DNA of 21,567 nucleotides from Pelomyxa schiedti (taxonomy: Eukaryota > Evosea > Pelobiontida > Pelomyxidae): the NCBI GenBank assembly GCA_020536535.1, contig JAHLWZ010000289.1, positions 1-21,567 on the forward strand. Direction: 5' to 3'. The position numbers were made by a program, and so were the translations under genes. The notes beneath the pieces are model-generated. The model saw nothing but the letters and a program-made list of their open reading frames with translations, had not been told where the DNA came from and did not search any database. Shown piece by piece: positions 9,269 to 18,398 of the stretch (within the stretch, counting starts at the first letter, position 1; every line of letters starts with the position of its first letter).

Positions 9269-10246
9269 GGTATGACTCGTATCGTGATGTGGCCATAAAA
9301 AGTGTGCACATTTCAAATGGAGATTGGAAGAGTCTAAAGGCAGAGCTGAAAATCGGCCGCATACTGAGCCACCCCAATGTCTTACCGATAATCGACTACT
9401 ACGAGAGCCCGGAAGACAACACATGTATTGTAATACCCAGGTTTAATTCCCAGACCTCAACTGGTAGTTTCACTTACTCCTTTCCCAGAGTTCATGGAGG
9501 AACTTCGTGTGAAAAAATCACGGTTGATAGTTGTCTGTCCCCCCTCCCTCTTTTTTACACCCTTTTTTCCACAGGAAGGTGCTTGTCTTACAGAGCCTGA
9601 AGCAAGAGCTATTTTTTCACAGATACTTGACAGTGTGGACTATCTTCACTCCTGTGGTATATTTCATAGGTTGCTGGTCCCTCTGTTTTTTTTTTTTTAT
9701 TCTCAATTTCTTTTGGTTCCAGGGACCTTAAGGTTTGATCAAATAAAGGCAACACTGTTCCTCACCACCAATTAGGTGGATAATGTTATGCTCATGGATA
9801 CGAGGAGCCCTCCACATGTGAAAATAATTGTACGCCTGATGTCATAGTATCCGGCCAACAAACTAATCTTTCTCAAAAAAGGATTTTGGTTTGTCGCGAG
9901 TTTTAAAAGGTATAGGACTACTTACTTTCCTTTTTCTGTTTGTCTGTTCAAACATCCTCCCAGAAGGAGAACTGGCTCACACATACTGCGGCACGCCGCA
10001 TTATAGTCTTCCATTGTAGCCAGGGGTCGAACTTGTACCAGGGGTATAGTTTTCCAGCAGATATGTGGTAAGTACCATTGAGTTGGTGACACAATCACTA
10101 ACATAAGCTCAGGTCTCTTGGCATACTACTTCATGCAATGTGAGTGAGCCAAAAACAGTCCCACCTCTTTCCCATTTACTCACCTCTTTAGGCTCACTGG
10201 GTCGTTTCTGATTGAACACATCCATCCCTTTGACCAGTCAATTTAA
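9269..10246 (+). pseudogene. Kinase 1: CAMK/Chk2-like Ser/Thr kinase domain, disrupted
   Basis: Exons: 9269-9440/9463 (VAIK lysine; LKAELKIGRILSHPNVLP with the alpha-C Glu), 9489-9529, 9575-9669 (DYLHSCGIFHR), 9723-9732 (a 10-nt microexon completing HRDLK), 9776-9829 (VDNVMLM), 9882-9909 (DFGLSRVLK), 9964-10067 (HTYCGTPHY, then FPADM), 10113-10139 (WSLGILLHAM) and 10192-10246 (LTGSFL, HPFDQSI, TAA). Introns are 43-54 nt, each GT-AG. Catalytic HRD and DFG are intact, so the ancestor was an active kinase. Problems: no glycine-rich loop; a one-base frame conflict or a 25-nt intron at the hinge (9441/9464-9488); loss of the IAPE residues with a frameshift at 10005/10006; and a stop after subdomain X/XI. 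The last helices are missing here but an equivalent exon lies inverted at 10263-10354. The closest family by eye is Chk2/Rad53 within CAMK. Confidence 0.75.
9723..9732 (+). other. 10-nt microexon in kinase 1
   Basis: GGACCTTAAG lies between an acceptor (TTGGTTCCAG) and a donor (GTTTGATC). With the preceding exon end CATAG it encodes H-R-D-L-K, and the next exon starts VDNVMLM. It therefore carries the catalytic-loop aspartate. Without this exon the loop cannot be assembled in frame. Confidence 0.7.
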
Positions 10247-10262
10247 CCCACTACACCGAGTT

Positions 10263-10354
10263 TTAGTGGTTCTGCCACGGGTGGCGTTTGGCCTGCTGCG
10301 CCGTCAGCCGTTGAGATGGGTCGTTCTGCAGGAGTCGCAGCATGAGGTCCTTGG
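10263..10354 (-). pseudogene. Inverted C-terminal exon of a CAMK-type kinase
   Basis: On the minus strand, an acceptor CTTCTTCCAG (ending at 10355) is followed by an exon reading KDLMLRLLQNDPSQRLTAQQ, then AKRHPWQNH and TAA. This is the end of a CAMK kinase C-lobe (compare the general pattern DLl..LL..dP..R.t...al.HPW). The conserved Arg and HPW are present. It directly follows, in opposite orientation, the plus-strand kinase that stops at 10246 and lacks exactly this part. No other minus-strand kinase exon was found to its right before the 10464 gene. The simplest reading is a local inversion of the last exon; a remnant of a second, oppositely oriented copy is the alternative. Confidence 0.75.
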
Positions 10355-10463
10355 CTGGAAGAAGACGGTGAGGTGACTGTCAGTAAGATGAAGGAGGGTG
10401 GACTGGAAATACAGACGAGCCTTTTTTTTCCCGATCAGATCTCGTCCCTGATAAGGGGAAAAA

Positions 10464-12102
10464 ATGGGACTGTGGCAGTCGACATCGAAGCAAACAGACG
10501 GCTACCGTGGCGAAGCTCGTGAGAGCATGCCCCAACAGCACAACGAAGGAACAGGCGAAGACACCAGGAATGAGGCGAACCTCGAATTGGATAGCGTGGA
10601 GGACGAGGTGGCGGAGGAGCCTGCGGCGGGGGCGGCCGACGTGGAGGAGGAAGAGGGAGAGGCCGCGGTCAGCCCGCCCCCGCCCAAGAGGCCGTTCGGC
10701 CGGACCAAGTCGTTCTACCCCTCGCCCTACGAGAAGGACCTGCTGGAGCGCCAGCGGGCTGCCTACCGCCGCATGCTCCCCACCAAGCCCCCGCTGGAGC
10801 CCCAGATCCCCCTCCCAGTGCTGCTCCCGGGCGGCGCCCCCGCCCCGCCGTCCAACCCCAACCTCCAGCACAAGCGCAGGAGGCGCGGGAGGTGGCGCCA
10901 CACCCACACGAAATACAACACTGAGCCGCTTCTGCCCACGCCCGCGCCCACGTACGGCGTCGGGCTCTGCGGTCGGTCGCAGGTGGCGGCGCTCGCGGCC
11001 GCGTGCCACCCGAGGTGCGGGGCGGGCGCGGCCGCGAGGCTTATCTGGAGGCACGAGGGGCTTCCCCGGCACTTATGGGAGTTGATCAGGGAGTCCCAGG
11101 TCTCGTTCGCGGTGTGTATCACGAACCCAAAGTTCCACGTGTTGTACTTTGGAATTTCTGCACTGACTCTGGGTGTTCTCACTGAACCGCGTGAATTCCG
11201 TGCCAAAGAATTCCGCTGCCGTAATGTGACTTCTGCTGGGCGCTCACACTTGAACATCGTGAAGAAGGAGATGCTTGGGGGCCACAGGTGCAGATACGCG
11301 CTGATGGACGCAATACAGGGTGACGTGTGGCTTCTGATGGAATTAAGTGCCTCTTATACTCGGCATGCAGCAAACCACAAGTGGTGGCTGTGCTACAACT
11401 TCAAAGAATCAATAGTGTGCATTGCAAACCTGGTGGATAAAGTTGTTGTACGCTGCTATTTGACCGTTGAAGGTGATGTCTACAACCAGGCCGCTTTCTT
11501 CTTCAACTGTGCCAATGCTGACGAGGCTGTTGTAGCGATTGAGCTTGATGGAGGGAAAGTAGAACTCGACTTGCTTGACATAGAGGAAACATTCCGTTAC
11601 CAAACTGTTACATCCACATGCACGGTGAGGTTCGTTCTTCCTGCTGGCCAAACACTGGACTCGGGGCTGGTATTCGACTCCATAGAATGTGGCGAGCAGA
11701 CCAGGAAGTGCACCTTCATTGTGAAGAGCACATACAACGGTTGCATTGACGGGGATGTGTTCCAACTGCAAGTGGCAGAACCTGCAACATCATGCCAGTG
11801 CGTACATATCTACAGCAACGCCACAGCAGTCACGCAGTTAGATGCGGCTCACTTCTGTGTCCATGGTTGACCGCTTCGATATCTGCGAATGCCACAGCAT
11901 GAAGCCGGTCAGAACCGTTGCTTGTAAACTGCCAAGTTCGCCACTCACGGAAATGTTTGCTGAAGCCGGCACTCTGATACATGTTGAAGACGGCATGGTT
12001 GTGGAGGTGCAGGACTGGGTCTCTGGGGCTCTCATTCTCACAATGTCCTTCCGTGGCACCTGGCACCCGACAGTCACTCGTGTTGCCTCGTCTCGCTCCT
12101 GA
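10464..12102 (+). CDS. Paralogue 2 of the unrecognised family (about 468 aa or longer)
   Basis: Open from ATG 10464 to TGA 11870 (468 codons). Residues 40-75 are acidic low complexity (VEDEVAEEPAAG, EEEEGEAAV). Residues 75-150 are Pro-rich and then strongly basic (LQHKRRRRGRW). The domain shared with paralogue 1 runs from about residue 170 to 400, including IWRHEGLP (194), FAVCITNPKFHVLYFG and SYTRHAANHKWWLCY. No known domain was recognised; the shared region looks beta-rich. A second frame, 11842-12102, continues with coding-like sequence (VDRFDICECHSMKPV, FRGTWHPTV) to TGA. It could be joined by a candidate 40-nt intron (11802-11841, GTACATATC...GTTAG), or the gene may be frameshifted near 11850. 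The 5' coding part is far more GC-rich (10540-11060) than its surroundings. The start is chosen as the first ATG of the frame. Confidence 0.65.
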
Positions 12103-13544
12103 TTGATTGCCATGAAAACCTCCACTTCGTTGTTGAAGATTCGAAACTAAAAAGGAAGAACTTTTTCCCCTGTTACGTTTCCGCGGCACCCTTTCTGTGG
12201 TTGGGTGCAAGGGAGTGAACAGAGGTGGCACTGGGGAGGAAGGTGTCCAACCTCAAGGGCGTGACTATGTTTTGGCATCAGAATCTGACTTTGGAGCTCT
12301 CATTGTACCGCTTTGTTTCACCCATCAAGCCCTTTTGGAATCCCAGAGTTTTAACATCATCCAAACAATTATTGCTGTCCTGTCAGGTTAAGGAGAGGCA
12401 AGTCCTAGGATTGTTTCCAGTTTTGCCCTATATTAATGTTATCCGTGACGAAAGTAAGGCACAAGAAAGAAACTCCTAGCAAGAAGATTTGCATGATTTT
12501 TTTAAATGGGAATACATATTAATGTGCCCGCCCGACACTAGTCGAACTGAATATTGTGAGAAGAGGGGAACCCAGTTGTTTGCCACTAATAATTTGTATT
12601 GGAGAAAGAAGTGCTTTGCGGGAAGCGATGTTCCGGTGTTCCCTCCCAACAGTGAAGATAAAGCAGTCATTGGTAGTTTAGTTTTATCGAGATTCTTCCC
12701 CTCCCTTCTAGGTAGTGAGAAAACATCATTAAAACTACATTCGATCTTCTGAGTGTTCGTTATACCTTCTGAGGTTTTTAGTTCAGTGTTGAAGTTGTAG
12801 CCTTCGCCACGAATACACAGGGCACTGCCCCATTCATTCTTCTGATAAACCACGTGTCTACTCGGAAGAAATACGAATCGAAGTGACCAAACCTACAATC
12901 TGATTCACTCAAACACAAAAACTCCCATTAGATCTTCTCAGGTCAAAAAAAGAAAAAAAAAAAAAAAAGAAAGAATTGATGCACATTGGTATGAGGAACT
13001 GGAAAGCTTTTAGCAAAATGAAATCCAAGTAACACATATAGATACCTACAGCGTTGCGTCCAGTGTATGGCATTACTGACTTGCTGGGGTGTCAGAGCCC
13101 CCAAACTCTCTAGACAAGGTAAGGTGCCTTCCCCTTCTTCAAACGTTGCGTTCATGTGTGGTTGGTGGGGAGAGAGTGTTGTTGGTAAAGGCAGTGGTGG
13201 GTTTATCCAAAAAGTATTTCTTGAGCAACTTTTGGTAATCCAGAGGTGCCAAAGAAAGTTACATCGAGGATAAAAATGATGACTTTCCCCACTGGGGCAG
13301 ATATGGTTCATCATAGTATACAAATCAAACCAGTAAAAGTCCAGAGGTTGACAAGGTAAGAGGTTCGTCGTCGATGAACGACTCAGTTTGCAACAGGAAA
13401 ACCAACACCAAGAGCTCTGGATATCAATTAAAACAATGAATGACATTTGAGGGATTTGTACCTTGTGGGAACGGTGCGGTGTACCTCAAGGGATGGTCAC
13501 TGCTAGCTCACTCAACAACTCACAAATGAGCTCTGAGCGGTGCA
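12103..13544. other. No recognised gene
   Basis: A/T-rich sequence. A 125-codon frame (12476-12853, -) and another at 12943-13446 (-) have no recognised motif and no supporting splice pattern. There is a purine-rich A tract at about 12945-12972. I see no RNA gene. Confidence 0.4.
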
Positions 13545-14084
13545 GTGGTTGTTGCCAGCGTCAACGCTCACAGCTCCGAGGGTAGTGGCAAGAAAAGAAC
13601 AGTAAAAAAACGCCATGCATGGGTGAGTGACAACATGAAGTCTTCGCTTGAGTTGCCATCCTTCCGTGCGGGCCCAATCATCACATCCCAGCAAGTCTTG
13701 ATGCTAACAAAAGGGTGGAGGGTGGTCTTTGACCCAACCAGGAGAATAAAGAAAGGCCCCTTTAAAGACCCCAAAGAAGTTCTTTATCTAAGAGAAGAAG
13801 TTGCTCCCCAGACAAGACGGAGGAGGATCAGGACTATCCATACGTACCAACACCAGCCGGTTTGGTGGAAAAAATCTGTTCTGCCGATGGAGGTCTCCCA
13901 GATGGTGCATTTTTTTTCTTCGGAGCACATAGGCCGTATCGACCTACATTCATTCATTCATTCATTCATTCTAGATGTAATCTGTGTGGCTGTGAGTCCG
14001 TATTCCCCCTCTAGAGGGGTTGGTTGGTTATCAAAACAAGTGAAAAGGGTTCCAGCTCAACAAGTTGATTTTCATTCGCACTGA
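13545..14084 (+). CDS. Hypothetical open frame, 179 aa
   Basis: An uninterrupted frame with a plausible protein composition in its first two thirds, e.g. HAWVSDNMKSSLELPSFRAG, WRVVFDPTRRIKKG and PKEVLYLREEVAPQ. It then runs through a (CATT)6 microsatellite read as repeated His-Ser-Phe-Ile, which argues that the last part is not real coding sequence. No family was recognised. It could be one exon of a larger gene or chance. Confidence 0.25.
   Translation: MVVASVNAHSSEGSGKKRTVKKRHAWVSDNMKSSLELPSFRAGPIITSQQVLMLTKGWRVVFDPTRRIKKGPFKDPKEVLYLREEVAPQTRRRRIRTIHTYQHQPVWWKKSVLPMEVSQMVHFFSSEHIGRIDLHSFIHSFILDVICVAVSPYSPSRGVGWLSKQVKRVPAQQVDFHSH
13947..13970 (+). repeat. (CATT)6 microsatellite
   Basis: Six perfect CATT units at 13947-13970. 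Confidence 0.95.
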
Positions 14085-15155
14085 AATGTGCACCAAACTC
14101 TGGGGCTAGCAAGCCAAGGAGCACTAATAACACCAAAGATTAGTTTGACTGACACTGGTGTTGTTCAGAAGTAGGCGGGACATTAAAAAAAAAAATAAAA
14201 AACCACCAGGCAGGCAGGGAACAAGTGGTCTGACTGTCAATTGGAATATCGCCCGCCATGACAGCAACAAGACACGATGGAGAGGCCGTGACGACCACTC
14301 TTCGAAGAGTTGTTCCAGGAGGAAACAAAAAAAAAAAACAAGTGCCGCTCCCAGCCGTGATGCATCTAATCCCACAATGACGGAGGCCAACCAGCTACCG
14401 CCCTGCAGGCCAACTCGAGCGACACCAGCACGCTCCCTCTCACACCACTTTCCGTCGCCACCCACGATCTACCAATTACCACCGCTCTCGCGCAAAGTCC
14501 ATCAACGTCGCGGACGCCACCATGCCGGAGCTAACAACGATCGTGGAATTCCTCTTTCGTCATCAAATCCACACACATCCCACTTCATCCCCTGGGAGAC
14601 ATCGATAATGCAGAATGTCTCCGTCCTTGGCGGGTTATCGACCTGACTCCTCATCAACCACTCTCCTCAATCGTCACTTTCTGGTTTGAAAACAAACAGA
14701 AGAACAGCCACACCGGTGGTTGATTTGTGAGAGGCAATGCATGCAACGAGATCTTCGTTGTCGCTCTCAGTGCTATTTTCAAGTGCAACTGCGCTCTCTA
14801 AGTCTATTTTCCTGAAAGCAAGATCAGACAAAATCAAGCCGAAAATTCACCAGGCAACCAAGGACAATCAATGCACCGGGAAGTGGTTCACAGGCAGCAA
14901 ATCGTTCTCGCCCCCCTGCCTCCTCCACTTTTAAGCAGAGCCGGGGTGCCCTCCGTAAGCTTTTTTCTACTTCAGCAACTAAGTTATCGGTTTCGGCAGC
15001 AACGCTCACACTCTCCTCACCGTTTCAGGGGAATACCTTTCGTAGAGTTACAGTTCGGAACAGGATTACAGGCCAAGTGCAAGTGAGTGTAATTTAATTT
15101 CCTCGTTCCTCTCCCATTCCACCAACAATAATTGGACTGATCCGAACTCTCACAG
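14085..15155. other. Upstream region of kinase 2, no confident gene
   Basis: A 162-codon frame at 14158-14646 (+) is Arg/Lys/Pro/Ser-rich with two A-tracts inside and is probably not coding. Short frames at 14737-14934 and 14871-15086 (+) lie where 5' exons of kinase 2 would be expected. The latter ends next to a donor-like GTGAGTG (15085) that could splice to 15156, but I cannot show homology. Confidence 0.3.
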
Positions 15156-15779
15156 ATACAAAAACCCTGGGGATGGCTTTATGATGAAGGACGGAAAACC
15201 TACTTAGCACTGATAGGTGTGCGTGAGATGTTTTTATGCCTGTAACACTTTTTCCAGAGTCGGAAGTGTACAGTGAGAAGCAATTCACCTTACGAAGAGA
15301 AAAGATTACAGGTGGAACCCATACTGAAGGTGATGAGCCAGAATCACGGGTCTGCCTAACGTATGGTCCTCCCTCAGAGTCCCTAGTCTCATCAGAAACT
15401 TGTCCTTCAGAGCTGAAGTGGAGATGACTGTGGGGGAGCAAAAACTGATGATTGGTCACTCTGTTTATCTAAACCATGGCAACAGCATTATTATCGGCAG
15501 TCAATGTAAAAATCAACTGCAAGATTTTTTCTTTAACTCCAAAAATAAAAGGCATCTATTTCTACTGGCATGATGAGTGTAATAAAAATGGAGTATTTGA
15601 GAACCAGAGTAACCCTGAGCCTAAGCAATACCGCATTTTGTGGGAAGAAGGCAAACTTGGAAGGTGATCTGATTCTTCAAAATGAATCGTATCCTTGACT
15701 TGGGTTTTTTTCTTCCAGTGGTGAGTTCTCTTCAGTATGGCCTACTTTGTGCAGTGATGGTCGTAGAGTTGTCACCAAG
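15156..15779 (+). pseudogene. Kinase 2, N-terminal part: FHA domain plus glycine-rich loop
   Basis: Five exons join in phase: 15156-15216 (PWGWLYDEGRKTYLALI), 15258-15360 (SEVYSEKQFTLRRE...SRVCLT), 15387-15505 (LIRNLSFRAEVEMTVGEQKL, then YLNHGNSIIIGSQ), 15552-15663 (IYFYWHDE...YRILWEEGKLG) and 15719-15779 (SGEFSSVWPTLCSDGRRVVTK). Introns are 41, 26, 46 and 55 nt. The order PWG-x-L, FHA strands, then LGSGxFSxV and VxxK matches Chk2/Cds1/Rad53 checkpoint kinases, which bind phosphothreonine through FHA and act in DNA-damage signalling. The FHA GR segment is not seen and the SxxH histidine reads Gln (SEKQF), so phosphopeptide binding may be lost. After the donor at 15780 no alpha-C exon follows on this strand. 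The sequence runs into a LINE fragment, and the rest of a kinase domain is on the opposite strand at 17201-16670. Confidence 0.7.
15361..15386 (+). other. Candidate 26-nt ultrashort intron
   Basis: GTATGGTCCTCCCTCAGAGT then CCCTAG. Not a multiple of three; removing it is what puts the two halves of the FHA domain of kinase 2 into one frame. GT and AG ends are present, with a pyrimidine-rich centre. Confidence 0.55.
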
Positions 15780-15835
15780 GTAATTTTATATGTGATTGGC
15801 CCATCGATAATAGAGAATGACAAAAAAAAAAAAGG

Positions 15836-16313
15836 TTGTATCTCTGAATAAGTTCCGCAGCTCCCAAGAATTAATCGGGGATAGCAACCTTAAGTACGAC
15901 CATGAGTCCCCTATCAAGATTGTTGCTGATGTGTTACTTGGGGTGTATCTTTTGTTGGCGTGTTCCCAGAAGTCCGCCGCTTCTGGGTGGCCTGAGTATG
16001 GTGCATAGAGGCCGAGGATGTCTATGGCTTGATTCTCCCAGAGAATTTGAACCTTGGACATTCGGCCTTCCATCAGGACTTCGGGTTGTGTGGGGTTGAG
16101 GGATTTAAGAATCCCTACTGCCACACCATCTGAGTTTTGGCGTCCATTCAAGAACCACCAGTATTTTGGGTTCAGGTTGCAGGTGTTGTAGTGTGCTTGT
16201 TCTGTGGAGTGCGTTTCTGTGATTACAAGGATAGGTGCGTTGATTGCATTGATTGTGTCTTTGATTTGTTTGAGTTTGGGTGTTGTATGGGTGGATTGGG
16301 TTGGTGGGGTTGG
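15836..16313 (-). mobile_element. Non-LTR (LINE) retrotransposon fragment: APE-type endonuclease
   Basis: The minus-strand frame open from 16313 reads INAPILVITETHS (the Glu of the LINE ..xETH motif), NSDGVAVGI, IDILGLYAPYSG, FWEHAN and ATILIGD. These are the ordered motifs of the apurinic-type endonuclease of LINE ORF2, which nicks target DNA to prime reverse transcription. After GD the expected FN is not in frame (GDSWSYL), so it is probably shifted there. No reverse transcriptase follows: the copy is cut off at its 3' side before about 15836, next to an A12 tract (15822-15833, T on the element's strand). LINEs are usually 5'-truncated, so loss of the 3' part suggests a later rearrangement. 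Confidence 0.75.
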
Positions 16314-16391
16314 TCAGTGGACAGTGGTTTTTTTGTTGTGGATGTTGGAGGCACCTAGGTACCTAACTCTCTGTAGGTCCACTTCCCTGTT

Positions 16392-16580
16392 GTTCAGACG
16401 TGTGGAACGCCCGAACAAGCGCACCCGAACATTGAGAATTGGGGAAGTGGGAGAAGGAGAGGACACAGACACATGAGTCCCTGGGTCGCCAACATCCCAA
16501 ACAAGACAGCTTTACCTGACTTTGGGAGGGCAGATGATTCCCATCGACCACCACCAATGGAATTCAATGTTCGGGTGTGC
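16392..16580. repeat. Second, degenerate copy of the fold-back element
   Basis: 16392-16430 matches the arm of the 121-386 element (GTTCAGACGTGT, GAACGCCCGAACAAGCGC, CCCGAAC) with one substitution and a one-base gap relative to its right arm. A degenerate partner arm lies at 16566-16580, the reverse complement of 16419-16433 with 14 of 15 matching. The outer halves of the arms (TTTGATCCCC...) are missing. Confidence 0.65.
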
Positions 16581-16669
16581 TTTTCGCTGCGAACCCGGTT
16601 GTTACGGGGGTGGATGGGGGTTGGAGAGGCGCATATCTTGGGGGTGATCCTGTTATCCTATATAGATTT

Positions 16670-17201
16670 TTATTCTTCAAATAATGGGAAATTGCTTTTA
16701 AACACATGAAGAAGAGAAGTGCTCCCACCCCCCCACACATCACAGTTCACCCTGTTTTCCGAGGGCTCACTGTAGCTTATATCCAGCTCAGGTCAGAACT
16801 CAGGAGCCATGAAGCCTTTTGCACCACAGGGAACTGCTTTATGAACCTTCGAAAATTGAATTGCATGACCAAAGCCAACCAAGTGTGCTTTTGGGCAATC
16901 GGGGAGGCAGTCAACAATGACGTTTGATGGCTGTGTGGGAAAAAAGGAATATTAGTTGTTCCAATTGGAAATGTATATAAATTATGGCTTACGTGAACGT
17001 TGCGGTGACATAAGCCATGGTGTTCCAAACACGTTAATGCCTCGAGCACATCCCGCAGTATTCTGCCCATCTGCGTTTCAGTGAAAGCCACCTTTTCATT
17101 AACCACCAAACATTCCAGTTGTTTCCCAGGAACCCTTTTTTTTTTTGTTTACATTGAGCTGAAGTATGACACATTGAATGTTACTTCTCCATTACTATCC
17201 A
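16670..17201 (-). pseudogene. Kinase 2, hinge to subdomain IX, on the opposite strand
   Basis: Three minus-strand exons join in phase: 17201-17185 (hinge WIVMEK), 17134-16993 (VVNEKVAFTETQMGRILRDV, LEALTCLEHHGLCHRNVH) and 16930-16670 (PSNVIVDCL, LVGFGHAIQF, CGAKGFMAPEF, stop, PELDISYSEP, VNCDVWGGG). Introns are 50 and 62 nt. HRD reads HRN and DFG reads GFG, so the catalytic base and the magnesium-binding Asp are both lost. An in-frame TGA (16795-16793) sits just after APE with homology continuing in the same frame behind it; TAA at 16672-16670 ends it before the rest of the C-lobe. This is either an inverted part of the 15156-15779 gene or a remnant of another kinase copy. No N-lobe exon precedes it on its own strand because the Ty3 element begins there. 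Confidence 0.75.
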
Positions 17202-17270
17202 CAGTATTCTGCCCATCTGAGTTTCAGTGAAAGACACCTTTTCATTAACCACCAAACATTCCAGTTGTTT
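17056..17270 (-). repeat. 146-bp tandem duplication inside kinase 2, cut by the Ty3 element
   Basis: 17056-17124 and 17202-17270 are 69-nt direct repeats with two mismatches. Read on the minus strand, the unit 17201-17056 (hinge exon, intron, first 69 nt of the next exon) is preceded by a copy of its own last 69 nt. The simplest explanation is a tandem duplication of a 146-nt unit whose upstream copy was truncated by the retroelement junction at 17270/17271. Confidence 0.8.
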
Positions 17271-17271
17271 T

Positions 17272-17632
17272 GAAGTACAGATGTAAGAATTGGGGACATA
17301 CAAAGAGAAATTGCCCATATGCTAGTAGTAGAGGTGAATCCCCCAATAGAAGCAAGTCGCCACATCGTGAGCATACTTATTGCATAAGACCGATCCAAGA
17401 TGGAAGTGATGGGGTGTTCGATAAAGAGTGTGATACAGGATCCGTACACACTATACCAGCACGTGGTTGTAGGGGTGGATCCAGGCGGGAAGGTACCTCT
17501 CGCCTGTATGATCTTGATGCCTCTGCGGTGTCAGCGGGCGCAGTGAGCCCATTTCCACCCGTACAAAGACCTCTACTTGGTCGTACGAATCTCAGCCAGA
17601 TGAGGAAATTCCTGGGGGGTCCGGACATGTAA
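17272..17632 (+). pseudogene. Gag C-terminal remnant with broken zinc knuckle
   Basis: The frame begins KYRCKNWGHTKRNCPYASS. A CCHC knuckle needs C-x2-C-x4-H-x4-C; the last three ligands are present but the first Cys position is Lys, exactly at the truncation junction. A Ser/Arg-rich tail follows (RGESPNRSKSPHRE), then a frame ending at TAA 17632. Gag packages element RNA; the matrix/capsid part is absent. The following protease is in another frame. Confidence 0.6.
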
Positions 17633-17642
17633 GGGGTCTGCT

Positions 17643-18398
17643 GTGGTTGTTAACTTCAAGCCGGGAGGGTTGGAGAAACCTCCGTCGGGCTGTCTTGGAA
17701 AGGGTATTCTCCGCAAAAAGTCTGAAGTGCACATATGCAACTCTAACGGAAGATTTCGTTTCACACCTACATATTTGACAGTTAGATTGGCAAATCACAA
17801 ACGAGATGCATGCCTGGACTCTGGTTCAGGATACTCCCTCATTAGTGCAAACATATTGAAGGAAATTCAGGCATCAGATCCAAGAAGCATAAAAAAGGAG
17901 GCAGATTTTATAGGTGACTGCCTTACAGCAGGAAAGACAGAACTGCAAATTGACAAATCAGTGACATTGGCATTCTGGCTAGCAGGGCGAATGCTATAAT
18001 TCCCCTTTGGTATTGTCAAAAACATAAACAACTTGTTCCTACTTGGAAACGACTTCCGCTACGCATTTGAAGTGGTATTGGTATCCCCAGACATCATAGA
18101 TTTCCCGTGGCGCAAAGGAGTTAGAACGAACTCCACAGTACAGCCGCACAGGATCTTCATAACAGCACCAGTAGACCAGATCTACCCAGCACGCCAACAG
18201 GTAGTGGAACAGATGCCCGTCGCATTTGCTGAAGAAGACTGTTACTATACCATGCGTAGCGCAAATACCCTACCTGCGGATCTAGGAATAGCGAATACCG
18301 CAGGTGTCGAAGTCAACAATGGGACAGTAGTGCTATGTATCACAAACTTCACACAGAATCCAAGTGAAGCGAGGCACCATACTTGCCACACTGGATAA
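17643..18398 (+). pseudogene. Retroelement aspartic protease region, interrupted
   Basis: The frame contains ACLDSGSGYSLIS, the D-S/T-G active site of a retropepsin, which would cut the polyprotein. A TAA at 17997-17999 interrupts it, and the same frame resumes with NLFLLGNDFRYAFEVVLVSP, a typical second half of Ty3 proteases. It loses frame near 18362, where homology moves to the pol frame starting VKRGTILATL at 18364. So pol is disconnected from protease by one stop and one frameshift. Confidence 0.75.

Noticed and set aside
10380-11257. Long minus-strand and alternative plus-strand frames over the GC-rich 5' part of the 10464 gene
   Set aside because: High GC removes stop codons in all frames. 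Only the plus frame from 10464 continues into the conserved family domain.
14158-14646. 162-codon plus-strand frame as a gene
   Set aside because: It is made of Lys/Arg runs over A-tracts and Pro/Ser/Arg low complexity, with no motif and no splice support.
16137-16476. Plus-strand open frames rich in Gly/Trp/Val
   Set aside because: They are the antisense of the LINE endonuclease frame and of the sequence just upstream of it.
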